Of a stretch of 64,000 nucleotides of DNA, positions 8,652-17,515 are shown piece by piece. Source of the DNA: an uncultured Clostridium sp. (GTDB lineage Bacteria; Bacillota; Clostridia; TANB77; CAG-508); contig CABQAZ010000001.1 in NCBI GenBank assembly GCA_902462295.1, positions 124,001 to 188,000 of the forward strand, given 5' to 3'. Position 1 is the stretch's first letter; the number at the start of each line of letters is the position of its first letter. The position numbers and the translations under genes were made by a program. Under the pieces are notes generated by a model that saw only the letters and a program-made list of their open reading frames with translations, did no database searches and had not been told where the DNA came from.

Positions 8652-9110
8652 ATGAATATTATATTTGTTTTAATTGCTATAATATTATTAACAATAGTAT
8701 TAGCAATATTTAGTAATAGATTAGTTCGTTGTCCATTATTAGTTGGATTTATATTCTTTTCAATAGCGTTGTTAGTTGCTATGATTACAGCTAATATGAC
8801 AATAGTAATATTAGCGATAATTGCTGGAATTGTAGCTTTTTTATCGGCATTATTAGATTGTGTATTTAAAAGTTCACGATTTCTTAGAGAAAATGCTTGT
8901 ATGACATGTCATAATCCATATGACTGTGATAGGAGCCGTGAACGTGAGGGTAACAATAATAATAATAACTGTAATTGTAATGACGAAACTTTAAGAATTG
9001 TTAATGGCAATGGAGAAATAGTAGCAAGGATAAATGGGAATTCAATAGATTGCATTGATAATAATGATAATGATAGTGGATGTTGTTCAAGAGAATATAG
9101 AAGAATGTAA
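8652..9110 (+). CDS. Small membrane protein with Cys/Asn-rich tail
   Basis: 152 residues. The first 75 or so form about three hydrophobic helices; after that comes a short polar tail with CMTCHNPYDCDR, a run of Asn (NNNNNNCNCN) and a final SGCC. The Cys spacing might bind metal or form disulfides. I do not recognise the family. A GAAAGGATGAG site precedes the ATG, and a strong terminator follows, so it may be transcribed alone or with truA. Confidence 0.7.
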   Translation: MNIIFVLIAIILLTIVLAIFSNRLVRCPLLVGFIFFSIALLVAMITANMTIVILAIIAGIVAFLSALLDCVFKSSRFLRENACMTCHNPYDCDRSREREGNNNNNNCNCNDETLRIVNGNGEIVARINGNSIDCIDNNDNDSGCCSREYRRM

Positions 9111-9131
9111 GATATAATGTAAAAATTAGAT

Positions 9132-9168
9132 AGTTACTGTCCTGTAGCATGGGACAGTAACTTTTTTA
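9132..9168 (+). terminator. Intrinsic terminator
   Basis: A perfect 11-bp stem (9132-9142 with 9152-9162), 9-base loop, then a run of T, just after the Cys/Asn-rich membrane protein gene. Confidence 0.9.
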
Positions 9169-9229
9169 TAGAAATAGTTGCTTTTTGATTTTTTTTGTTA
9201 TAATATAAAAAAGGAAAAGAGGTGATAGT

Positions 9230-9772
9230 GTGAAAAATAATAAGTCTACTGCAATAAATATATTAATATTTTTACTAATATTAACAATAATTGCGATAAT
9301 GGTAATGGGAATGTTTATATGTAAACTTTGTAATGAAAAGAAACTTGAAGAAGAAAAAACAACTAAATTGCAAGCACAAGTGGATAGTTTAAATGATACA
9401 GCAAGTAATTTACAAGATAAAATTGATTCAATATCTAAGATTATGACAGAAGATAAATCAACAGACAACAAAGATGAACAACAAAATACTTCAGTAAAAA
9501 TTAATAGTCTTGATGGAAAATATATAAATAATGATGAATTAGAAGCATATATTTATAACTTTTCAGGAAATAATGTTACAGCAGGAGCTCTAGCAACATA
9601 TTATGGTACATATAAAATTAATGATGATAAAGTTATAATAACTTATACAAAAGCTGAAGATCCAGAAGGAAAAGAAATGGATGAATTTCCAGATGGTCAA
9701 ACAGAGGAACTTACAATTTTAGATGAAAATACTTTAGTAAGTAATAATGGAACTAAATATATAAAAAAATAA
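9230..9772 (+). CDS. Membrane-anchored coiled-coil protein
   Basis: 180 residues starting at GTG, fixed by AAGAGGTGAT at 9217-9226. One transmembrane helix (about 7-30), a short coiled coil (KLEEEKTTKLQAQVDSLND and following), an acidic linker, then a compact C-terminal beta domain that begins LDGKYINND and ends NNGTKYIKK, reminiscent of small lipocalin-like stress proteins. A TATAAT lies at 9199-9204 upstream. Exported side and function are inferred only. Confidence 0.65.
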   Translation: MKNNKSTAINILIFLLILTIIAIMVMGMFICKLCNEKKLEEEKTTKLQAQVDSLNDTASNLQDKIDSISKIMTEDKSTDNKDEQQNTSVKINSLDGKYINNDELEAYIYNFSGNNVTAGALATYYGTYKINDDKVIITYTKAEDPEGKEMDEFPDGQTEELTILDENTLVSNNGTKYIKK

Positions 9773-9794
9773 AATTGGATTATAAAATAAAAAA

Positions 9795-9823
9795 AAGTCA
9801 ATCAGAAATGATTGACTTATTTT
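9795..9823. terminator. Bidirectional terminator
   Basis: A perfect 10-bp stem (9795-9804 with 9809-9818) with a GAAA loop. It is flanked by an A run on one side and a T run on the other, so it can end both the coiled-coil protein gene and the opposing tRNA transcript. Confidence 0.85.
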
Positions 9824-9840
9824 TGGTTCATAAAATTTTA

Positions 9841-9917
9841 TGGTAGCGAAGGTGGGATTCGAACCTACGACCTGCCGGGTATGAACCGGATGCTCTAGCC
9901 AACTGAGCTACTTCGCC
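9841..9917 (-). tRNA. tRNA-Met (CAT), elongator type
   Basis: 77 bases including an encoded CCA (TGG at 9841-9843 on the + strand). On the minus strand it begins GGCGAAG, pairing with CTTCGCT through a G1-U72 wobble as in Bacillus elongator tRNA-Met. The D arm is TAGCTCAGTTGGCTAGAGC, the anticodon loop TTCATAC and the T loop TTCGAAT. The outermost anticodon-stem pair is mismatched. The absence of initiator features (C1-A72 mismatch, three G-C pairs flanking the anticodon loop) supports the elongator call. Confidence 0.95.
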
Positions 9918-9937
9918 ATAAAGTATGAACAATAAGT

Positions 9938-9966
9938 ATTATAATAGGTATTTCCATTTTTGTCAA
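9938..9966 (-). promoter_or_regulatory. Consensus promoter for tRNA-Met
   Basis: On the minus strand, TTGACA (9966-9961), exactly 17 bases, then TATAAT (9943-9938), 20 bases before the tRNA. A full match to the vegetative consensus, as expected for a stable RNA. Confidence 0.88.
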
Positions 9967-10029
9967 TAGGTATTCAAAAAAATTATACAAAAATTGTTAC
10001 TGTTTTATAATTTGGATTAAATTTTTAAA

Positions 10030-10214
10030 AGAAACACTTGAAATATAAGCTTTTTATTACATTTCTCAGTTTATTACAAAATTTAAGAAAATCTAATTTG
10101 CTTTATGAGTCCTTTTCACTATCGTGAACTCTTACCACAAAAATGCATAGAATTTCTAAAATTTTTTCATATACATTCGTCATTTCATTCAAAGCTTATA
10201 TTTCAAGTATTTCT
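10030..10214 (-). repeat. 185-bp hairpin element, copy A
   Basis: Copy A of a two-copy element; the sense that aligns with copy B (50073-50257) is the minus strand here. The ends (10030-10050 and 10194-10214) are inverted repeats that pair over 21 positions with one G-T. By hand alignment it matches copy B at 165 of 185 positions with no gaps, and 16 of the 20 differences are transitions. It lies between the tRNA-Met promoter and the 765-residue gene, in a 430-base gene-free gap (9918-10347) that otherwise shows only the two promoters. No frame within it looks coding. See the findings for the folding evidence. Confidence 0.85.
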
Positions 10215-10282
10215 ATATATTAAATTTAAATAACCCATAAACCAGTAACTGAAAATTTAATTTAAAAATACCAATAAAAATC

Positions 10283-10311
10283 TTGCTATTTTTAAAATCA
10301 CATAGTAAAAT
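10283..10311 (+). promoter_or_regulatory. Predicted promoter for the 765-residue gene
   Basis: TTGCTA at 10283-10288, 17 bases, TAAAAT at 10306-10311. The ribosome site follows at 10332-10338. Confidence 0.55.
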
Positions 10312-10347
10312 ATATAAAGAAGAAAAGGATTAGGAGGAGAAACTGCT

Positions 10348-12645
10348 TTGGAAAAGAAAAATAAGACTCAAGAGATAAATAAAAAACTAGAATATATAGG
10401 ATTGAATTTAGAAGAAATACCAAAAACACTAGAATTAGTGGAAGACTTACAATTCAGACCAAATTCTGGATTTGACGAAAAGAAATATAGGCAATATAGA
10501 TTTGTATCACCAAAAGATATACAAATATTATTATCACCCACAAACAGATTAGACGATATAAAGGAAAAATACTCAAAATCAAGTCCATTAGCAAGTTATT
10601 TAAAACCAAATAGTAAAGACGAAGACGAACAAGAAAAGCATGAAACATTTTTAAGAATGTTAGAAGAAGTAAAAATAGAAGATATAGAAAAAATAGAAAA
10701 AGAGCAACAAGTAATAAATAAAAAAATACCATTTAAAGTAAGATATTCAGGAAATTACTTATGGCAAATGTATTATGCTGAAGCAACAGAACAATATTTT
10801 ATGATAGTACCAACAGAAGACAAAGACTATTCAACATTTTTCTATGTATTAAAAAAACAAATAGAAAAAAAGAAAGCAGGAAAAATATTTGTACCAATCA
10901 GTAATGCAGACTATAGTAGAGAATTATTAAATAAAACAGAGATACAAAGTTTAGAAAATTACTTATGGTTATTTACAAAAGACTGGCCATCAATATATGA
11001 AGTATATGATAAAAGTGGAAAAGCAAGTTTACAAATAGTTGGAGAAACAGAAGTATATGGAAAAATAAAATCAGAATACAAAGTAAAACTAACAAACAAA
11101 ATAGATGCAACTAAATTTTTTAAATTAGTAAAAGCATTATTTATATTACAATCAGAACTACCAGGTTATTATCAATTTGATACACAAATAGACAAACAAG
11201 GAAGTTTAGAATTTTATTATAATAATAAATTAATGAAATACGACGAATTAAGTGATTGGTTAAACGAAGAATACAAAATATTATTAGACATAGAACAAGA
11301 AGCATTAGAAAAAAATAATTCATTACAAGGAAAATTAAATAAATTAAAAAAGCAATCAAAAGAATTAGATATTGAATATTTAAGTAAAGAAAAACAAATA
11401 TCAACATATTTAGAATGTAAAAAAACATTTTTTGGAAAAGTCAAATATTTTTTCAAATATAACAACAAAAAAGCAAAAGTGAAAAAAGAAGTTATAGAAG
11501 AAGAACAAGAAGATATTCAAGAAATACAAGAAAAAGTAGAAGAAAAATTAAAAGCACAATACACACTTGATGAACTAATTCAAAAAGGAAAAGATGCAAA
11601 TGAGCAAGAAACAAATTTGAAAAACACAAAAATGGATATAAATGCTTTAAAATTAAAAAACCTAAATTTGGTAAAGAAAATAGAAAATGCAACAGCATTT
11701 ATAAATGAAATAGACAGTCATAAAAGAAGTATATTTGAATTTTGGAAATATAGTAACAAAGATGAGGTACAAGCATTAGAAGAGGGAGAAGAAGAAGTAA
11801 TAAATGTAAAAACTCATTCAAAAGTATTTGATTATGAAGAAGACTTTGAAGAATTTGGAGAAACAATGGATGAAATACAAAAACAAATATTTTCAAAAGA
11901 AGAATTAGACAATATATACTTATTAACAACAAATCAAATAGAAATAATAAACAAATTAAAAACAGAATCAACAACAGCAAAAGAATTAGAACAATGGTTA
12001 AAACAAATAAAGAAAGATTTACAAAATGAAAAAGACATTACAGAAGAAGAAGCAATAGATATATTTGGAGGATTATCAGAAGATACAAGAAAAATCACAA
12101 AATTAGCCAATAAATCACACAGAGAAAATCCAAAAAATAAATATTCTATACTAAAAATTTCAAAATCATTAAAAACAGTAGAATACAAAGCAACATTAGA
12201 TAATGCAATAAAAATAATAGAAGAAGCACTAAGTAAGAACAAATTACAACAAGATATATCTGGATATAAATGGTTAGAAGAAACTGAAAATATTGATACA
12301 AACGAATTTAATATATTTAACTTAAATCCAGAAAAAGAAATCGAAAAAGCACTAATAGACACAGAAAGTGGAAAAGTAAACTTATATAAAATGAATTTTG
12401 TTAAGGGTATAAAAGCTATAGCTTTTTCAAATTGTGTATATTATGATAATCAAAACAAGACATTACCTGTTGGAATGGATAAAGATACTAGAATTTTAGC
12501 AAAAATATTAGATACAGATATAAGTTTAGAAAGTAAAAAAGTAATAAGAGTAGGAAGACTAGAAGACAATAATGATATTGCTTCAAAACTAATAATAAAG
12601 ACAATTAATGTATTAGAGTATAGTGTTAAAGAAATTGAAGAATAA
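10348..12645 (+). CDS. Large charged protein of unknown function
   Basis: 765 residues starting at TTG, which AGGAGGA at 10332-10338 supports; no ATG is nearby. The N-terminal third looks globular (YSGNYLWQMYYAEATEQYFMIVPTEDKDY, with aromatic strands), the middle (about 310-470) is strongly Lys/Glu coiled coil, and the C-terminal 120 residues are again globular. There is no signal peptide or membrane segment, so it should be cytoplasmic. I recognise no domain. It sits directly upstream of era, yqzL and recO with a 28-base gap and may share their transcript. A structural or nucleic-acid role is possible but unsupported. Confidence 0.75.
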   Translation: MEKKNKTQEINKKLEYIGLNLEEIPKTLELVEDLQFRPNSGFDEKKYRQYRFVSPKDIQILLSPTNRLDDIKEKYSKSSPLASYLKPNSKDEDEQEKHETFLRMLEEVKIEDIEKIEKEQQVINKKIPFKVRYSGNYLWQMYYAEATEQYFMIVPTEDKDYSTFFYVLKKQIEKKKAGKIFVPISNADYSRELLNKTEIQSLENYLWLFTKDWPSIYEVYDKSGKASLQIVGETEVYGKIKSEYKVKLTNKIDATKFFKLVKALFILQSELPGYYQFDTQIDKQGSLEFYYNNKLMKYDELSDWLNEEYKILLDIEQEALEKNNSLQGKLNKLKKQSKELDIEYLSKEKQISTYLECKKTFFGKVKYFFKYNNKKAKVKKEVIEEEQEDIQEIQEKVEEKLKAQYTLDELIQKGKDANEQETNLKNTKMDINALKLKNLNLVKKIENATAFINEIDSHKRSIFEFWKYSNKDEVQALEEGEEEVINVKTHSKVFDYEEDFEEFGETMDEIQKQIFSKEELDNIYLLTTNQIEIINKLKTESTTAKELEQWLKQIKKDLQNEKDITEEEAIDIFGGLSEDTRKITKLANKSHRENPKNKYSILKISKSLKTVEYKATLDNAIKIIEEALSKNKLQQDISGYKWLEETENIDTNEFNIFNLNPEKEIEKALIDTESGKVNLYKMNFVKGIKAIAFSNCVYYDNQNKTLPVGMDKDTRILAKILDTDISLESKKVIRVGRLEDNNDIASKLIIKTINVLEYSVKEIEE

Positions 12646-12673
12646 AATTCAAAAAACAGAAAGGAAAGCAAAA

Positions 12674-13576
12674 ATGTCAGAATTCAAATCAGGCTTTGTT
12701 GAAATGCTTGGGAGAACAAATGTAGGAAAATCAACATTATTAAATATGTTAGTAGGAGAAAAAGTATCAGCAACAGCCAATAAAGTACAAACCACAAGAA
12801 CTGCAATAAGAGGAATAGTAAATAGAGAAAATTCACAAATAATATTTATAGACACACCAGGAATACATAAGCCAAAAACAAAGTTAAATGAAACAATGGT
12901 AGAAACATCATTTGGAGTTATAAAAGAAATAGATCTAGTATTGTTTGTTATAGAAGCAACAAGTGAAGAAATTGGAAGAGGAGATATGAAAATTCTTGAA
13001 AAAATAAAAGAATCAAATAAAAAAGCTATACTTATAATAAATAAAATAGATTTAATAAAAAGAGAAAAATTATTAAAATTGATAGACATATATCAAAAAG
13101 AATACAAATTTGAAGCAGTAATACCAGTATCATCATTAAAAAATAAATATAAAGACATAATTTTAGATGAAATTGAAAAGAACCTAAAACCAGGTCCTGC
13201 ATATTATGATATAGAAGAATATACAGACCAGACACTAAGACAACTAGCAGAAGAAACAATCAGAGAAAAAGCACTTACATTTTTACAAGATGAAGTACCA
13301 CATGGAATTTATGTTGAAGTTGAAAAAATGAAATACAGAAAAAATCAAAAAGGAGAAAGCTTATATGATATAGAAGCAACTATTTATTGCCTAAGAAATT
13401 CGCACAAAGGAATAATTATAGGAAAGAATGGAAATATGTTAAAACGTATAGGTAAGTCTGCAAGAATTGATATGGAAGCAAATTTTGGAACAAAAGTAAA
13501 TTTAAAAACATGGGTAAAAGTAAAAGAAGATTGGCAAGATGATGAAACAATCGTCAAAAAATTTAAACTACAGTAA
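12674..13576 (+). CDS. era: GTPase Era
   Basis: Ribosome-assembly GTPase that binds the 3' end of 16S rRNA. 300 residues from ATG 12674 (AGAAAGGAAAG upstream); an in-frame TTG at 12623 would overlap the preceding gene and is rejected. G1 is GRTNVGKST (13-21), where most Era proteins have GRPNVGKS. DTPG (G3) and NKID (G4) are intact. The C-terminal KH domain is visible as IIIGKNGNMLKRIGKSAR. The order era-yqzL-recO is the conserved Firmicute arrangement. Confidence 0.97.
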   Translation: MSEFKSGFVEMLGRTNVGKSTLLNMLVGEKVSATANKVQTTRTAIRGIVNRENSQIIFIDTPGIHKPKTKLNETMVETSFGVIKEIDLVLFVIEATSEEIGRGDMKILEKIKESNKKAILIINKIDLIKREKLLKLIDIYQKEYKFEAVIPVSSLKNKYKDIILDEIEKNLKPGPAYYDIEEYTDQTLRQLAEETIREKALTFLQDEVPHGIYVEVEKMKYRKNQKGESLYDIEATIYCLRNSHKGIIIGKNGNMLKRIGKSARIDMEANFGTKVNLKTWVKVKEDWQDDETIVKKFKLQ

Positions 13577-13644
13577 TACATGAAATAAAAATTTGAATAA
13601 TTTATTATTGAATTGCAAAAGATAGAATTAAAGGAAGTGAGCTT

Positions 13645-13845
13645 ATGATTAGAAAAATTGCATGGAATACCTTTAAAAATACAGGTAATGTAAATACATT
13701 TTTAGAATTAAGGCAAATACAAAATATTGAACAACAAATAGAAAATGAAATTCAACCGATTGGAAAAACAATAGAAAAAAATATAGAACACCATATGGAG
13801 GAGCAAAATGGGAACAATAAAAATGAGTGGTATAATAATATCTGA
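13645..13845 (+). CDS. yqzL: YqzL-like small protein
   Basis: 66 residues. The start MIRKIAWNTFKNTGNVNTFL matches the pattern of YqzL, a small protein of unknown function encoded between era and recO in Bacillus (aromatic-Trp near the N-terminus, FxxTGxxxxFL). AAGGAAGTGAG precedes the ATG. Its 3' end overlaps the recO start by 38 bases, implying coupled translation. The tail past residue 40 is longer than in Bacillus and rich in Gln, Glu and Asn. The call rests on the short N-terminal match plus exact synteny. Confidence 0.75.
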   Translation: MIRKIAWNTFKNTGNVNTFLELRQIQNIEQQIENEIQPIGKTIEKNIEHHMEEQNGNNKNEWYNNI

Positions 13846-14518
13846 AAATAACTTAGGAGATTATGACAAAATGTTAACAATGTTAACACCTGGATTAGGT
13901 AAAATATCGTGTGTTGCAAAAGGCGCTAGAAGACAAAGAAGCGCCTTACTTGCAGGCACGCAATTTTTGTGTTTTGGCGAATATTTAATGTATAAAGGAG
14001 CAAATACATATAATATTAATTCTTGTGAAACTATAGAAGTGTTTTATAAATTAAGAACAGATTTAGATAAATTAAATTATGCGGTAGAAATTACAAAAAT
14101 TATAAGAGATGTAACAGAAGAAAATCAGAATTGTTATAAAATATTACAACTATTTTTAAACACATTATATACATTGTCTGAAACTGATAAAAATCCAGAA
14201 TTAATAATAAGCATATTTAAAATTAAATTATTATGTTTTTTAGGATTTTCTCCAAGAATAACAGAATGTGTAAACTGTAAACAAAATGAAAATTTAAAAT
14301 ACTTCAGTTTAAGAGACAATGGATTTAAATGCGAACCATGTAGTAAACAAGATAAAAGTTGTTTACAAATGAATGAGAGTACTGCAACAGCTATTAAATA
14401 TATAACTATGGCACCAGCCAAAAAATTATATTCATTTAATTTAAAAGATGAATCATTAAATGAATTAAAATTGATAGCAAAATTATACTTTAACGAAAAG
14501 TTAGAAAAACAATATTAG
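13808..14518 (+). CDS. recO: DNA repair protein RecO
   Basis: Recombination mediator that helps load RecA onto SSB-coated DNA. 236 residues: an N-terminal OB fold (MSGIIISENNLGDYDKMLTMLT, then AKGARRQRSALLAGTQ), a helical body, and a zinc-finger segment with CVNC and CEPC (ECVNCKQNE...FKCEPCSKQ). The site GGAGGAGC lies inside yqzL, with overlapping frames. Position after era and yqzL is canonical. Confidence 0.95.
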   Translation: MGTIKMSGIIISENNLGDYDKMLTMLTPGLGKISCVAKGARRQRSALLAGTQFLCFGEYLMYKGANTYNINSCETIEVFYKLRTDLDKLNYAVEITKIIRDVTEENQNCYKILQLFLNTLYTLSETDKNPELIISIFKIKLLCFLGFSPRITECVNCKQNENLKYFSLRDNGFKCEPCSKQDKSCLQMNESTATAIKYITMAPAKKLYSFNLKDESLNELKLIAKLYFNEKLEKQY

Positions 14519-14566
14519 TAATAATATTATAATACAAATAAATATAAAAATTGAAAGGAATATTAT

Positions 14567-15544
14567 ATGGAAGAATTAGTTGATATATTAGTTGCAACAT
14601 ATAATACAAATGAAAAATATTTAAAAAAACAAATAGAAAGCATATTAAGACAAACACACAAAAATATAAAAATATACATAAGTGATGATAATTCAAGTGA
14701 TGAAAGAACAGTAAAAATATTGAAAGAATATGAACAAAAAGATAATAGAATAAAATTATATGTTCAACCTAAAAATTTAGGATATAATAAAAATTTTGAA
14801 TTTTTACTACAACAATCAACTGCGAATTATATAATGTTTTCAGACCATGATGATATTTGGGGAAAAGAAAAAGTAGAAAAGAGCTTAAATAAAATAAAAA
14901 ATGAAAATGTTGATATGGTTTATTGTAATTGTAGACAAGTTGATGAAGATGGAATTGTTATTCAAGATGATTATTTTAAATATAAAAATGTACCATTAGT
15001 AAAAGGGAAAAGTAGATTAGCAATTTCAAGATGTGTAGGAATAGGATGTTCTCAAATTATAACAAAATCAGTTAAAGATAAAATGATTCCTTTTAAAAAA
15101 GATGTAATTGCACATGATTGGCTTGTTGCTTTTATTGCAAATGAAGGAAAAGGTATGTGCTATATTGAGGAACCTCTTTTTGATTATAGGCTACATGGTT
15201 CAAATGTTTTTGGGGGGAGAAGTTTAAATCAAAATTTGAATAGATGGAAACAAGAACATGGTAATGGTTATAAGTCTTTTTTGGAATATAGAAAGGATGC
15301 AATTAATAGAGCTTATCTGGGTGGTGTTAAAATGTGCAAAGAGTATGTGCATATAAAAAAGGATGAGTTGTTTATTGATGAAGCTGAAAAGTACTATAAA
15401 GATATTTTGAAATCTTCTAAGTTTAATTGGAATTTGAAAGAATTTTTTAAGATTTTAGCTGGAAAAAATCAAGCTAAAAAGATGGTTAGAGAGTTTGTGC
15501 TTTTTCATTTTCCTGTTTTGGGGTATCTGAAGTTTAGGGTATGA
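14567..15544 (+). CDS. Family 2 glycosyltransferase
   Basis: 325 residues, GT-A fold. The nucleotide-binding start DILVATYN, the ISDDNSSD turn and the metal site SDHDDIW (92-98) are typical; the layout resembles rhamnosyl- or glucosyltransferases of surface glycans. The acceptor is unknown. GAAAGG precedes the ATG and the gene follows recO by 48 bases, so it may be read with recO. Base use changes within the gene: the first half is A-rich with A-ending codons, the last 450 bases or so are richer in T and G, unlike either neighbour, suggesting a mosaic. Confidence 0.9.
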   Translation: MEELVDILVATYNTNEKYLKKQIESILRQTHKNIKIYISDDNSSDERTVKILKEYEQKDNRIKLYVQPKNLGYNKNFEFLLQQSTANYIMFSDHDDIWGKEKVEKSLNKIKNENVDMVYCNCRQVDEDGIVIQDDYFKYKNVPLVKGKSRLAISRCVGIGCSQIITKSVKDKMIPFKKDVIAHDWLVAFIANEGKGMCYIEEPLFDYRLHGSNVFGGRSLNQNLNRWKQEHGNGYKSFLEYRKDAINRAYLGGVKMCKEYVHIKKDELFIDEAEKYYKDILKSSKFNWNLKEFFKILAGKNQAKKMVREFVLFHFPVLGYLKFRV

Positions 15545-15604
15545 TTTATAGATAGAGTTTAAATATTTTATAAAAATTCTTTTTAGAAAATATTAAAAAA
15601 ATGG

Positions 15605-15642
15605 GAGCTATTTAGGGTCTAATTGTTGACTTTAAATGGCTC
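15605..15642 (+). promoter_or_regulatory. Hairpin overlapping the glycan-operon promoter
   Basis: GAGCTATTTA pairs with TAAATGGCTC (one T-G), with GTC/GAC extending the inner helix. It lacks a proper T tract, so it is a poor terminator, and its 3' arm overlaps the predicted -35 and spacer of the promoter at 15626-15654. Confidence 0.45.
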
Positions 15643-15654
15643 TTATAGTAGAAT
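15626..15654 (+). promoter_or_regulatory. Predicted promoter of the glycan locus
   Basis: TTGACT at 15626-15631, 17 bases, TAGAAT at 15649-15654. All genes from 15708 to 43524 follow on the same strand with short gaps or overlaps, so this may drive a very long transcript. Confidence 0.6.
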
Positions 15655-15707
15655 AACAAAAGAAAATGTAATAAAAGGGAAAATAATATAAAAGCAGTGG
15701 AGGAAAT

Positions 15708-16499
15708 ATGGAATTTATAAAACAAGTAATAAAAAATAGAGAATTAATAATAAGATTAGGAAAGAATGATTTTAAAAATAGATTTGCAAGCACGAGCTTA
15801 GGAAGTATATGGGGATTTTTACAACCATTTATATTTATGATGATGTATGTATTAGTATTTCAATTTATATTTAAAACATCAGGAGAGGGAAACTCTCCAT
15901 ATGTAGTATGGTTTTTGCCAGGAATGGCAATGTGGATGTGCTTAAATGATGGAATAATGGGAGCAAGTGGAGCAATACGTTCATATGCGTATTTAGTAAA
16001 AAAGGTAGTGTTCCCAGTAGATGTAATACCAATGATATCAATAGTAGGAAATAGTGTAGTATCAATATTTTTATTTTTAATAGCAACAGTAGTGTGTATA
16101 ATATTTGGATATATGCCGAATGTATTAGAATTAATATATGTTTTAATAGCAGCATATGCATTTATAATAGCATTAACAAGATTTACATCAGCAGTAGCGA
16201 CATTAGTGCCAGACTTTTCAAATTTATTATCAATAATTATGCAAATATGTATGTGGATAACACCAGTAGTATGGGGATTAGGAATGATAGCAGAACATCA
16301 TACAATATCAATGATAATGAAGTGTTTACCATTTACATATTTAGTAACAGAAATAAGAGAAGTATTTATGGGAGGAACAATAGTAAGTGATGGATATGGA
16401 ATATATACATTTATATTTTGGACAATAACAATACTTATGTTCGTATGGGGGAATCATGTATTTAATAGAAATAAAAAAGATTTTGCAGATGTATTATAA
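15708..16499 (+). CDS. ABC-2 polysaccharide export permease (Wzm/TagG type)
   Basis: 263 residues with six predicted membrane helices. The N-terminal helix containing LGKNDFKNRFASTSLGSIWGFLQPF is the signature start of O-antigen, capsule and teichoic-acid export permeases. It would form the membrane channel with the ATPase at 18460. Three genes separate the two, an unusual spacing since they are normally adjacent. GGAGGAAAT precedes the ATG. The next gene starts 11 bases after its stop. Substrate: the undecaprenyl-linked polymer made by the neighbouring glycosyltransferases (inference). Confidence 0.93.
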   Translation: MEFIKQVIKNRELIIRLGKNDFKNRFASTSLGSIWGFLQPFIFMMMYVLVFQFIFKTSGEGNSPYVVWFLPGMAMWMCLNDGIMGASGAIRSYAYLVKKVVFPVDVIPMISIVGNSVVSIFLFLIATVVCIIFGYMPNVLELIYVLIAAYAFIIALTRFTSAVATLVPDFSNLLSIIMQICMWITPVVWGLGMIAEHHTISMIMKCLPFTYLVTEIREVFMGGTIVSDGYGIYTFIFWTITILMFVWGNHVFNRNKKDFADVL

Positions 16500-16510
16500 T
16501 GGAGGAATAA

Positions 16511-17503
16511 ATGGAAGAGAAAATAGATGTTCTTTTAGCAACATATAATGGAGAAAAGTACTTAAAAGAACAAATAGATAGTATTCTAAATCAAACATAC
16601 CAGAATATAAATTTAATAATATCAGACGACAATTCTAAGGACAGCACAAAAAAAATATTAAATGAGTATAAGAATAAAGATAATAGAATAAAGATATATT
16701 TACAAGACAAAAACTTAGGATATATAAAAAATTTTGAATTTTTACTAACAAATGTAGAAAGTAATTATTATATGTTATCTGATCAAGATGATGTGTGGCT
16801 ACCAGAAAAAATAGAGAAATCAATGAAAAAACTTAAAGAAAAAAATGCGGACTTGGTTTTTGGAGATTTAGAAGTTGTAGATGAAAAAATGAATACAATA
16901 TATCCATCGTTTGATGACTTTATGCTATTAAATAGAAAAATAAATAAATATATTGATAGTTATAAAGTAAATTATCTTTATAATTGTGTTACAGGATGTA
17001 CAATACTTTCTAAAAAAGAATTTATAAAAGATATATTGCCAATACCTAATGATTCAAAATATGTACCACATGATTATTGGATGGCATTAATGATTGCACT
17101 AAAAGGAAAACTAGCTTATATGCCAGAAAAATATATAAAATATAGGCAACATGGAAATAACCAAATTGGAACAGATAAAATATCACATAAATTTAAAAAG
17201 TTAGATCAAGTAAGGGAATTATTTATTAATGTAAAGTTAGGAGTATTTGGAACGTATGTAGCAAATAATGAAAAGTTTCCAAAGGAATTGCAAGAATTAA
17301 ATTTAAAAGCACTAGAATATTTTAAAACGTTGCAAAAAAAGAAAAACTTTAATTTTAAAAATTGGCATATATTCTATGAACTATATAAAAATGAAACATT
17401 TTATTATTATATGTTAAACTTTATTATAATGAATTTACCATTTATAGGAAGAGGACTTTTTAATATAAGATATACTATTTTAAAATTATTGAAAAAAAGA
17501 TAA
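16511..17503 (+). CDS. Family 2 glycosyltransferase
   Basis: 330 residues. DVLLATYNGEKYLKEQIDSILNQT and SDQDDVW (90-96) are hallmarks of rhamnosyltransferase-like GT2 enzymes; PHDYWMAL and YRQHGNNQIG further on are typical of the subgroup. It is closely similar in layout to the N-terminal half of the fusion at 23386. GGAGGA lies 5 bases before the ATG. Donor and acceptor sugars are not predictable from sequence alone. Confidence 0.92.
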   Translation: MEEKIDVLLATYNGEKYLKEQIDSILNQTYQNINLIISDDNSKDSTKKILNEYKNKDNRIKIYLQDKNLGYIKNFEFLLTNVESNYYMLSDQDDVWLPEKIEKSMKKLKEKNADLVFGDLEVVDEKMNTIYPSFDDFMLLNRKINKYIDSYKVNYLYNCVTGCTILSKKEFIKDILPIPNDSKYVPHDYWMALMIALKGKLAYMPEKYIKYRQHGNNQIGTDKISHKFKKLDQVRELFINVKLGVFGTYVANNEKFPKELQELNLKALEYFKTLQKKKNFNFKNWHIFYELYKNETFYYYMLNFIIMNLPFIGRGLFNIRYTILKLLKKR

Positions 17504-17515
17504 GGAATAAATTGA

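Noticed and set aside
16094..16390. Second + strand frame inside the Wzm-type permease gene
   Set aside because: Overlaps a clear membrane permease in another frame; the product is Asn/Ile/Tyr-rich without a domain or start site.
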